From the NCBI GenBank assembly GCA_002404155.1, contig DHJC01000018.1, forward strand, positions 51,822 through 92,637: a stretch of 40,816 bases of DNA, read 5' to 3'. The notes under the pieces were generated by a model that was not told the origin of the DNA, did no database searches, and saw only the letters and a list, made by a program, of their open reading frames with translations. Positions 16,781 through 23,040 of the stretch are shown one piece after another. Source of the DNA: Chloroflexi bacterium UBA4730. Lineage in GTDB: Bacteria > Chloroflexota > Limnocylindria > P2-11E. A program made the translations under genes and the position numbers. Each line of letters starts with the position of its first letter. The first letter of the stretch is position 1.

Positions 16781-17106
16781 AGCTCGTCATCGCGATCGTC
16801 CACGCCGAGGACGCCGGCGCGCTCGTTGATGCGCTCACGGACAAGGAGTACCGCGTCACCCGGCTCCATTCGACCGGCGGCTTCTTGAAGCAGAGCAACG
16901 CCTCCGTCCTGGTCGGCGTCGAGGAAGCCCAGGTCGACGACGTCCTGGCGGTGATCCGCGAGACCTGCCACGCCCGCCAGCAGTTCATCAACCCGATGCC
17001 GCCGATCATGGAGCCGGGTGAGTTCTACATGCCGTATCCGGTCGAGGTGTCTTTTGGCGGGGCCACGGTGTTCGTAATCGACGTTGCGCGTTACGAAAGG
17101 CTCTAA
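16777..17106 (+). CDS. darA: Cyclic di-AMP receptor DarA/PstA family (DUF970)
   Basis: PII-like c-di-AMP binding protein, 109 residues, full length. Family features are KLVIAIVHAEDAGALVDALT, EYRVTRLHSTGGFLKQSNAS with the ligand-contact loop, VLVGVEEAQVDDVLAVI, and the C-terminal VSFGGATVFVIDVARYERL. ATG start overlaps tmk. It implies c-di-AMP signalling in this organism, although no diadenylate cyclase is in the window. It is the last gene of the pdxS run; the leader region that follows begins one base after its stop. Confidence 0.93.
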   Translation: MKLVIAIVHAEDAGALVDALTDKEYRVTRLHSTGGFLKQSNASVLVGVEEAQVDDVLAVIRETCHARQQFINPMPPIMEPGEFYMPYPVEVSFGGATVFVIDVARYERL

Positions 17107-17243
17107 CCAGGCCCAAATCGTGGCCTAACGGGCATTTCGTGCTTTGCGCGAAATTTCCGTCCGGTATCAGTTTCGGGGACCCCTTAAGCCTGCCCCCTTG
17201 CCCGCCGAGTTACCTCTCGAAGGTCGGCGAAGGGAGGCTCAAA
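17107..17243 (+). promoter_or_regulatory. Structured leader before a micro-ORF, with the ribosome site in a hairpin
   Basis: 137-base stretch between darA and a micro-ORF. GCCGA (17204-17208) pairs with TCGGC (17224-17228). Outside it, CCCCCTT (17193-17199) can pair with most of AAGGGAGG (17230-17237), which is the ribosome site for the TTG at 17244. A switch that opens this stem could control translation. The 3' part resembles the end of c-di-AMP (ydaO-type) riboswitches in outline, but the 5' domains are not convincing, so I do not name it as one. TATCAG at 17165-17170 could instead be a -10. Confidence 0.4.
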
Positions 17244-17321
17244 TTGCGTCGGATCATTGTTGCTGTTGCCACGCTCGCGGCCCTCGTCCTTGGCGGAGGC
17301 GCCGGCGTCTCGGGCATCTAG
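17244..17321 (+). CDS. 25-codon hydrophobic micro-ORF
   Basis: TTG start with a strong ribosome site, AAGGGAGG, six bases upstream. The peptide is RRIIVAVATLAALVLGGGAG preceded by the initiator and followed by VSGI: two arginines, then a hydrophobic stretch ending in small residues, like a signal peptide or a very small membrane peptide. It could be a leader peptide, a toxin-like membrane peptide or a signal; none is shown. The stop codon lies in the palindrome CTAGGTCACCTAG. No homologue is known to me. Confidence 0.45.
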   Translation: MRRIIVAVATLAALVLGGGAGVSGI

Positions 17322-17343
17322 GTCACCTAGCGTCCTCTAGAGG
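17318..17343. repeat. Two adjacent perfect palindromes downstream of the micro-ORF
   Basis: CTAGGTCACCTAG at 17318-17330 (six-base arms around one base) and CCTCTAGAGG at 17334-17343. The second sits in a longer imperfect inverted repeat spanning 17327-17350. They may be operators for the HD-GYP gene or RNA hairpins. Confidence 0.5.
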
Positions 17344-17363
17344 CGCTTAGAAACGTGCGGGAA

Positions 17364-17390
17364 GGGAGCCAGATGGGCTCTCTTTTCGTA
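17364..17390 (+). terminator. Putative intrinsic terminator
   Basis: GAGCC (17366-17370) pairs with GGCTC (17376-17380) around a five-base loop and extends by one or two wobble or GC pairs. TCTTTTCGTATTT follows. This would end the darA/micro-ORF transcript before the HD-GYP promoter. Confidence 0.6.
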
Positions 17391-17441
17391 TTTCTGAAGC
17401 GTCGGTCCCCGTGAGATACGGGCCGATCAGAGGGGCTCGCG

Positions 17442-17447
17442 TATTCT
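17442..17447 (+). promoter_or_regulatory. Putative -10 element of the HD-GYP gene
   Basis: TATTCT followed by six bases and GTG 17454, again the leaderless spacing. Confidence 0.5.
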
Positions 17448-17453
17448 CGGCCC

Positions 17454-18818
17454 GTGTTCGACCCCTTCCACGTGCCAGCAAAAGTCAGGTGGCTTGTCTA
17501 CCTCGTCCTCCTGGCCGCTACCGCGGTGCTCGTGACCGCGTCGTTTCCTGCGCCCGCTGGTATCGATCTCGGGCGCATCTTCTTCTGGGTAGCGATCACC
17601 TTCGCGCTCGCCGCTCTGCCTGTACGCCTGCCGGGGGGGATCGTGGCGCACACAACGACAGCGCCGCTAATCGCAGCCGTCTTCGACGCCGGCCTACCGA
17701 ATCCGTTCGCGATCGTCTGGGTCGCGCTCATAGGCACGATCGAGATTCGGGACCTCCGGAGACAGATCCCGCTCTGGGGCACGCTGTACAACCGGGCTAA
17801 CTACGTGCTCGCGACATTCGCCGCGTGGGTCGCCGTGCGGCTGACGCAAGATGCTGTAAGGCCGGATGACCCTTTGGGAACCGTTGCGCAGATCGCCCTC
17901 GCGGGCCTCGCGTTCAGTTTCGTGAACATGATCCTCGCGGTCAGCCTCGCCAGCCTCCGGACCGATACTCCTTTTGGTCGTGTATGGGCGCTAAGCATCA
18001 GCAACGTGCTGACGGGACTCGTCGCGCTCGTTCCCCTTGGTTGGCTCATGGCGGAAATCGCTGTGAAGGTCGGTCTTTGGGCCTCGTTCATGTTCATGGT
18101 GCCGCTCTACGTCGCGCGGTTCTCATTCAGCAAATACGCGGAGACTCGCGAGCTGTTCTTCGGTACGGTCAGTGCGCTCTCGCAAGCGATCGATGCAAAG
18201 GACGGTTTCACGCGAGGCCACGCCGATCGGGTATCGCGGATCGCAGGTGCGATCGCGCGCGAAATGCACGTAGCTGAGAAGCAGATCGAACAGATCGAGC
18301 TTGCTGGATTGCTACACGACATCGGCAAGATCGGCGTGGAAGACCGGATCCTCATGAAGCCGATGCGGCTCGATGCCGATGAGCAAGAGTTGATGCGCCG
18401 GCACCCGATCTACGGTGCATCGATCCTGGAGCCTTCGGCCGCACTGCGTCCGCTCGTTCAGATGGTCTTGTACCACCATGAGAATTTCGACGGCAGTGGA
18501 TACCCCGAAGGGCTCAAAGGCGAGGACATCCCACTCGGTTCGCGCATCATCATCGTGGCTGATGCCTACGAGGCGATGACGTCTGACCGCATCTACCGAA
18601 AGGCCATCGGCCACGAGAAGGCGATGGACCAGCTGAACAAGTACAAGGGCATCCAGTTCGATCCCACGATCGTCCGGGCCCTCGAGCAGCTGCTTCAGAA
18701 GCGCGGACCCGGCGCGTTCGAAGTGAGCGACCTGCCTCCGATCAACTACGAAACCCTCGCCGAGCTTCGCCGTCGATTGGCGCGCGAGCCAATCGTTCGC
18801 GACGCCCATGCTGGCTAG
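17454..18818 (+). CDS. Membrane-anchored HD-GYP domain protein
   Basis: 454 residues. The N-terminal half has about seven hydrophobic segments (residues 11-225) in a sensor-like membrane domain not matched to a named MASE type. The C-terminal HD-GYP phosphodiesterase domain has GFTRGHADRVSRIAG, LLHDIGKIG (H288, D289), RRHPIYGASIL and HHENFDGSGYPEG (about 341-352), with VADAYEAMTSDR. All metal ligands of the class appear present, so c-di-GMP hydrolysis is likely from family knowledge, although no GGDEF protein is in the window. The gene is clearly lower in GC than its neighbours. It overlaps the next gene by 11 bases. Confidence 0.92.
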   Translation: MFDPFHVPAKVRWLVYLVLLAATAVLVTASFPAPAGIDLGRIFFWVAITFALAALPVRLPGGIVAHTTTAPLIAAVFDAGLPNPFAIVWVALIGTIEIRDLRRQIPLWGTLYNRANYVLATFAAWVAVRLTQDAVRPDDPLGTVAQIALAGLAFSFVNMILAVSLASLRTDTPFGRVWALSISNVLTGLVALVPLGWLMAEIAVKVGLWASFMFMVPLYVARFSFSKYAETRELFFGTVSALSQAIDAKDGFTRGHADRVSRIAGAIAREMHVAEKQIEQIELAGLLHDIGKIGVEDRILMKPMRLDADEQELMRRHPIYGASILEPSAALRPLVQMVLYHHENFDGSGYPEGLKGEDIPLGSRIIIVADAYEAMTSDRIYRKAIGHEKAMDQLNKYKGIQFDPTIVRALEQLLQKRGPGAFEVSDLPPINYETLAELRRRLAREPIVRDAHAG

Positions 18819-20517
18819 CGGTGTAGTCGCAGGCATCGCTGCGGCCATCGCATTCGGCGGCGAATGGCGCAGGCTCGCAACGTTTTCGCTCCGGTTCTGG
18901 CCGCTGCTCCTCATCGCGTTCAGCATCAGGCTCGTTGCGAGTCTCAGTTCCGCCGCTCCGCTGAGCGCGTACCTCGTCGCTCTTGTCGGCATTGCGGCCG
19001 TCGCAGCGCTGAATTGGCGCCTTCCCGGAGCGAGCCTCATCGCGATCGGCACCGCGATGAACGTCCTCGTGGTCGCTCTGAACTCTGGAATGCCGTACGA
19101 CGCCGCGACCGTAAGTGCGGTCGGAGCGCCAATGCCGACCGACAGTCTCCATGCGCTCATGGTTCCGGGGACGAGGTTGCCGTTCCTGGGTGACATCGTT
19201 CCCGTTGGAGTCGTCCGCTCCGTCTTCAGCGTTGGGGACTTTCTGATCGCGCTCGGCGGGTTCCTCATCCCGTTCATGTGGCTCCAATCACCGGTCGAAG
19301 GCGAGCTGATGCGGCACGAGGTGCGGTCGCCGAATTTCGCCTTCTTTTGGCTCGCACAGGTCATCAGCCGGTTCGGTGATCCGATCACGCTCGTTGCCCT
19401 CACGTACGTGACCTATCGGCAGACACACTCCGCTCTTTTCACCGCGATGGCGGTCGTGATCGCGACCATCCCCAACGCGGTCTTCGGTTTTTTCGGTGGT
19501 GCGGTGGCCGATGCCGTGGGACATCGCCGCGCGATGCTTTGGTGCGACATCATCCGCGCCGCATTGATCGCCACGATCCCGGTGCTTCTGGGCCTCGATG
19601 CGCCTCTGGCTCTGGTGTTCGTCGTCGTATTGCTGGCGGGTGTTTGCGGTGCTGTCTTCGGCCCGGCTCGTATCGCGATCATTCCTGCGCTTCTTGCGCC
19701 TGACCGTCTCGCCGCAGGCAATTCACTCGTGGCTGCGTCCGACCGCGCGGTCGAGGTCGGTGGCGCACTTGCCGGCGGAGTATTGGTCGCGACGGCCGGC
19801 GACAACGCATTCTTCGTCGACGCCGCGACCTTCGCGATCTCAGCGTTGCTCCTCGTACGTGTCGTCATCGCGGAGGCGTCGCACCGGATGACGTGGTTAG
19901 GCTTGCTCGCGGACGCGCGCGACGGCCTCGTGTTCCTCCGGCGTTCCGCGACGCTCTGGTCGAACACGTTGTTCTCGCTCGCCGGCCAAGTCTCCAATCC
20001 AGTCATCAACGGTCTGACGCCGGCGTTCCTCGTCGGGCGCTTCGCAGCCGGCGATGTGCAAATCGGTGCCGTCGAGTACGGGGCCGCGGAGGCGGCGATT
20101 GCATTCGGTGCCGTCGTCGCGAGCGTGACCCTGCCCGCATACCTGTCGCGCGTCCGAAAGGGCCGCCTGCTGATCATCGGCTTCGCCAGTACGGGTGCGG
20201 TGATCGTGCTGATCGGCTTGGCGCCGTCGTTCCCGGTGGCGCTCGCTCTGTTCGCACTCCTCGGTGTTACGAACATCGTCTACTACGTTCCGACCCTAAC
20301 GATCCTTCAAGAAGGTACGCCGCAAGACATGCGCGCTCGTGTGTTCGGTGCCCGCATCGCGATCACGAATCTGAGCTGGCTGCCGATCATCGTTGTCAGT
20401 GGGACGCTCGCGGATGCTGTCGGACCCGCGCCGCTCATCGTCGCTGCCGGCGCCGTCACGCTCGCGACCGCAGTCTTGGCCGCGAGGTTCGTTCCGGCGG
20501 TCAGCGAGGTGGCCTGA
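18808..20517 (+). CDS. DUF5317-MFS fusion membrane transporter
   Basis: 569-residue membrane protein with two parts. Residues 1 to about 165 match what I know of DUF5317, including LNSGMPYDAATVSAVGA, the later GTRLPFLGDIVPV and VFSVGDFLIALGGFLI. Residues about 170-569 are a 12-helix major facilitator of the drug/siderophore exporter type (FFWLAQVISRFGDPITLVAL, FFGGAVADAVGHRRAML, ARIAIIPALLAPDRLAAGNSL, IVYYVPTLTILQEGTP). DUF5317 usually stands alone, often next to HD-domain genes. The ATG start overlaps the HD-GYP stop. Base composition is lower in GC, as in the gene before. Transported substrate unknown. Confidence 0.85.
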   Translation: MLASGVVAGIAAAIAFGGEWRRLATFSLRFWPLLLIAFSIRLVASLSSAAPLSAYLVALVGIAAVAALNWRLPGASLIAIGTAMNVLVVALNSGMPYDAATVSAVGAPMPTDSLHALMVPGTRLPFLGDIVPVGVVRSVFSVGDFLIALGGFLIPFMWLQSPVEGELMRHEVRSPNFAFFWLAQVISRFGDPITLVALTYVTYRQTHSALFTAMAVVIATIPNAVFGFFGGAVADAVGHRRAMLWCDIIRAALIATIPVLLGLDAPLALVFVVVLLAGVCGAVFGPARIAIIPALLAPDRLAAGNSLVAASDRAVEVGGALAGGVLVATAGDNAFFVDAATFAISALLLVRVVIAEASHRMTWLGLLADARDGLVFLRRSATLWSNTLFSLAGQVSNPVINGLTPAFLVGRFAAGDVQIGAVEYGAAEAAIAFGAVVASVTLPAYLSRVRKGRLLIIGFASTGAVIVLIGLAPSFPVALALFALLGVTNIVYYVPTLTILQEGTPQDMRARVFGARIAITNLSWLPIIVVSGTLADAVGPAPLIVAAGAVTLATAVLAARFVPAVSEVA

Positions 20518-20531
20518 CCGAAAGCCGGTCA
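20515..20531 (+). terminator. Hairpin at the end of the MFS gene
   Basis: TGACCG (20515-20520) pairs with CGGTCA (20526-20531) around a five-base loop, overlapping the MFS stop codon. No T run follows, so it is at best a weak or factor-dependent terminator. Confidence 0.3.
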
Positions 20532-20567
20532 CTTGCGGGCTGTGGATCGCTTTACTGCCTGCCAAGC

Positions 20568-20660
20568 TTGACAACTTGTACGCTGTGCGGGACAACTGAG
20601 GCGAATCTGAGGAGCGCAAGGGGTCGCGTAGCCGACTTTCCCGTTGCTCTTGGGAAGGAA
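20568..20660 (+). promoter_or_regulatory. Promoter and leader region of the NtrC-type regulator
   Basis: TTGACA at 20568-20573 is a perfect -35. GACAAC at 20591 after 17 bases is a weak -10. In the leader, TTCCC (20638-20642) pairs with GGGAA (20652-20656), which overlaps the ribosome site GGAAGGAA (20653-20660) before GTG 20672. Confidence 0.4.
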
Positions 20661-20671
20661 CCGTACAGACA

Positions 20672-22066
20672 GTGGCACAAAAGACCCTGCTCGTCGCCGA
20701 CGACGACGCTTCGATCCGGTCCCTGCTGAAGCAGCTGCTCTCTGAGGAAGGCTTCGCCGTGCTCGAGGCGTCCACCGGGATCGAGGTCGTCGAGAAGGTC
20801 AAGGAATCGAGCCCTGACCTGGTGATCATGGATGTCCGGATGCCGGAGCTTGACGGCATCGAAGCGCTCTCGCGCGTGAAGGCGACGAACCCCAAGACCG
20901 CCGTGCTGATCATGACCGCGTTCGGCAGCTCCAACGCCGCGATCCGCGCTATGGAGCTCGGCGCATTCGACTACATCACCAAGCCGTTCGAGCTCGACAA
21001 GATCTCGCACAGCGTGAAGCGCGTCCTCGACTACCAGGACCTCACGCAAGAGGTCGAGGTCCTCCGCGACGAGATCAGCTCGCTGGTCCAGACCGAGCGC
21101 ATCGTCGGCAACTCACCCGCGATGCAAGAGGTCTACAAGACCGTCGGTAAGGTCGCGAAGGCGGACGCCACCGTCCTGATCACCGGCGAGAGCGGTACCG
21201 GCAAAGAGCTCGTCGCCGAGGCACTGCACTTCAACTCGAACCGGCGCTCCGGTCCGCTCGTGAAGGTCTCCTGCGCCGCCCTTCCCGAGTCGCTCCTCGA
21301 AGCCGAGCTCTTCGGTCACGAGAAGGGCTCGTTCACCGGCGCGATGACCCAGCGCCGCGGGCGCTTCGAGATGGCGGACAAGGGCACGATCTTCCTCGAC
21401 GAGATCGCCGAGATGACGATGCCGACGCAAACGAAGCTGCTACGCGTCTTGCAGGAGCGGAAGATCGAGCGCATCGGCTCGAACCTTCCGATCAAGGTGG
21501 ACATCCGGATTGTCTGCGCGACGAACAAGGATCTGCAGAAGCAGGTCGAGCAGGGCAAGTTCCGCGACGACCTCTACTACCGGCTCAATGTCATCAACAT
21601 CCATATGCCGCCGCTCCGCGATCGCAAGGAGGACATCCCGTCGCTCGTCGAGCACTTCCTCGCGAAGCACCGCTACAGCGCGACGGCGCAGCCGGCGGCG
21701 ATCAGCGAAGAGGCCATCCGCCGGCTCATGGAATACAACTGGCCCGGCAACGTGCGTGAGCTCGAGAACGTCATCGAGCGCGCCGTCGTCCTCTCCCGCG
21801 GCCAGATCATCACCAGTCGCGAGCTGCCGTTCGGGGAGCACGATGCCGGCGAAGGCGAGGAGGGCGAGGGCGGCGAGGAGAAGGGGGACAGCTCCTTCTT
21901 CAAGAAGTCCGTCGCCCAGTTCGAGAAGGACCTCATCATGAAGGCGCTCCGCGACGCGAACGGCAACCGTTCGAAGGCCGCGGAGATGCTCGGCATCTAT
22001 CGCCGCCTCCTCTACGCGAAGATCAAGGAGTACGGCCTTGAGGGCTACCCGCCGAAGGGCCGCTAA
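20672..22066 (+). CDS. NtrC-family sigma-54-dependent response regulator
   Basis: 464 residues in three domains. The receiver domain (1-120) has the acidic pocket D10-D12 and phospho-acceptor D54 in VIMDVRMPELDG. The central AAA+ domain has GESGTGKELVAEALH (Walker A), ELFGHEKGSFTGAMTQRRG (the sigma-54 contact loop is GSFTGA, not the commoner GAFTGA), TIFLDEIAEM (Walker B), FRDDLYYRLNV and NWPGNVRELENV. The C-terminal Fis-type helix-turn-helix is NGNRSKAAEMLGIYRRLLYA. An acidic, Glu/Gly-rich linker precedes it. No sensor kinase or rpoN is in the window. GTG start. The dodecin-like gene begins inside its last codons. Confidence 0.95.
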   Translation: MAQKTLLVADDDASIRSLLKQLLSEEGFAVLEASTGIEVVEKVKESSPDLVIMDVRMPELDGIEALSRVKATNPKTAVLIMTAFGSSNAAIRAMELGAFDYITKPFELDKISHSVKRVLDYQDLTQEVEVLRDEISSLVQTERIVGNSPAMQEVYKTVGKVAKADATVLITGESGTGKELVAEALHFNSNRRSGPLVKVSCAALPESLLEAELFGHEKGSFTGAMTQRRGRFEMADKGTIFLDEIAEMTMPTQTKLLRVLQERKIERIGSNLPIKVDIRIVCATNKDLQKQVEQGKFRDDLYYRLNVINIHMPPLRDRKEDIPSLVEHFLAKHRYSATAQPAAISEEAIRRLMEYNWPGNVRELENVIERAVVLSRGQIITSRELPFGEHDAGEGEEGEGGEEKGDSSFFKKSVAQFEKDLIMKALRDANGNRSKAAEMLGIYRRLLYAKIKEYGLEGYPPKGR

Positions 22067-22316
22067 GAGCACCGCCTCGGTCGTCGTCCGACTACACGAG
22101 ACGACTGGCACCGCCAAAGCCGGCTGGGATGCGGCCCTGAAAGCGGCGGTCAAGAGCGCCCGCTCCGAGGTCGGCGAGCCGATCGCCGTCGAGATCACCC
22201 GCCAGTGGGCCGACCTTTCGGCGCGCGGGATCGCGGGCTACCACGTGAGCGTCAAGGTCGCGTACCGGCAGGCGATCGCGCCGCCCAAACGGGAGCGGAA
22301 GAAGGCCGCAAGCTAG
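22038..22316 (+). CDS. Dodecin-like small protein
   Basis: 92 residues from a TTG start that overlaps the regulator gene by 29 bases; no other canonical start is nearby. After a basic N-terminus, VVVRLHETTGTAKAGWDAAL, then a helix and GEPIAVEITRQWADLSARGI and YHVSVKVAYRQ, follow the beta-alpha-beta-beta order of dodecins (compare the family pattern T-G-T-S-x-x-S-W-x-x-A and Y-x-V-x-x-K-V-x-F). The tryptophan that stacks on flavin in the second strand is absent, so flavin binding is doubtful. Basic tail KRERKKAAS. Could be a non-flavin dodecin-fold protein. Confidence 0.6.
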   Translation: MRATRRRAAKSTASVVVRLHETTGTAKAGWDAALKAAVKSARSEVGEPIAVEITRQWADLSARGIAGYHVSVKVAYRQAIAPPKRERKKAAS

Positions 22317-22364
22317 CGCCCCAACGCCCAGTCGTGGTCCGGTATCAGCCACCTGTCCTACTTA

Positions 22365-22437
22365 TTGACACGCTCAGTGCCCAGCGGCACACTCGTCGCC
22401 TCCTACGACCGCGGCGTCGCGGTCAAGGGGAAGGGGA
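22365..22437 (+). promoter_or_regulatory. Promoter-like element and leader hairpin of the MerR gene
   Basis: TTGACA at 22365-22370 is a perfect -35; the -10 match after 17 bases (CACACT) is poor. GACCGCG (22407-22413) and CGCGGTC (22418-22424) form a perfect seven-pair hairpin with a four-base loop, ending just before the purine-rich ribosome site at about 22427-22437. Confidence 0.4.
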
Positions 22438-22442
22438 GCAAC

Positions 22443-23030
22443 GTGGCGGACAGCGACGCGCAGGAGATCTTGGCGCAAGTGCTCATTGCGAACGACGGCG
22501 AGGTCATCCAGCGGCTGCGCCTGTCCGCGGCGGAGGCTGCCCGGGTGTGCAACGTGACCCCGCGGCAGCTCATTTACTGGACGAAGAAGGGGCTCGTGAA
22601 ACCCTCCACGAATGACGACCACGACTACGACGTTTTCGCGATGGAGAAGGTGATCCGGATCCGGCAGGCCCTCGAGAAGGGCTACTCCCTCGAGAAGGCC
22701 GCTCAGGTCGTGGCCCGTGACCTCGGGGCACTCCAGGCCGAGGTGAAGCGGCTCGAAGGGCTGGCGAACGAAGACCTCGAGGACGAGCTCCGCCGCCGGT
22801 TCGAGAAGCTGGAGGAGCGTGTCTCCCAGCTCCGGCGCACGCTCCCCGCGTCGCTCACCATCGCCCGGCTCCGCCGCGCGGTCGCGCTCCTCGCTCGGCT
22901 CGAGGCGGAGGGCACGCTGCAGAATGCGAGCGCGAACGGCGACATCGCGAAGGCGCTTGCGCTCCGGCTCGGTCGCGCGGTCGACGAGCTCGAGCTCCTG
23001 CTCCGCGAGGTTCAGCCGGCCGGCGCCTAA
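22443..23030 (+). CDS. MerR-family transcriptional regulator
   Basis: 195 residues from GTG 22443, which has a clear ribosome site (AAGGGGAG) upstream. The N-terminal winged-helix region is LRLSAAEAARVCNVTPRQLI with YWTKKGLVKP, then DYDVFAMEKVIRIRQALEKG and YSLEKAAQVV. A long coiled-coil follows (about 90-140, LQAEVKRLEGLANEDLEDEL) for dimerisation. The C-terminal helical domain is not a known ligand-binding fold and has no cysteine cluster, so it is not a metal-sensing MerR of the classical kind. A further open stretch upstream in frame is unlikely to be coding. Confidence 0.88.
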   Translation: MADSDAQEILAQVLIANDGEVIQRLRLSAAEAARVCNVTPRQLIYWTKKGLVKPSTNDDHDYDVFAMEKVIRIRQALEKGYSLEKAAQVVARDLGALQAEVKRLEGLANEDLEDELRRRFEKLEERVSQLRRTLPASLTIARLRRAVALLARLEAEGTLQNASANGDIAKALALRLGRAVDELELLLREVQPAGA

Positions 23031-23040
23031 CGTTCCCCGC

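Noticed and set aside
17107..17243. Definite c-di-AMP riboswitch (ydaO type)
   Set aside because: Only the GGGGACCC string and the 3' end look similar. The paired 5' domains cannot be matched by eye, so it is kept as a hypothesis only.
23028..23040. TAACGT seven bases before murT as a leaderless -10
   Set aside because: The TAA is the stop codon of the MerR gene, so the TA match is not independent. The same applies to TAGGCT before the glycosyltransferase at 10256.
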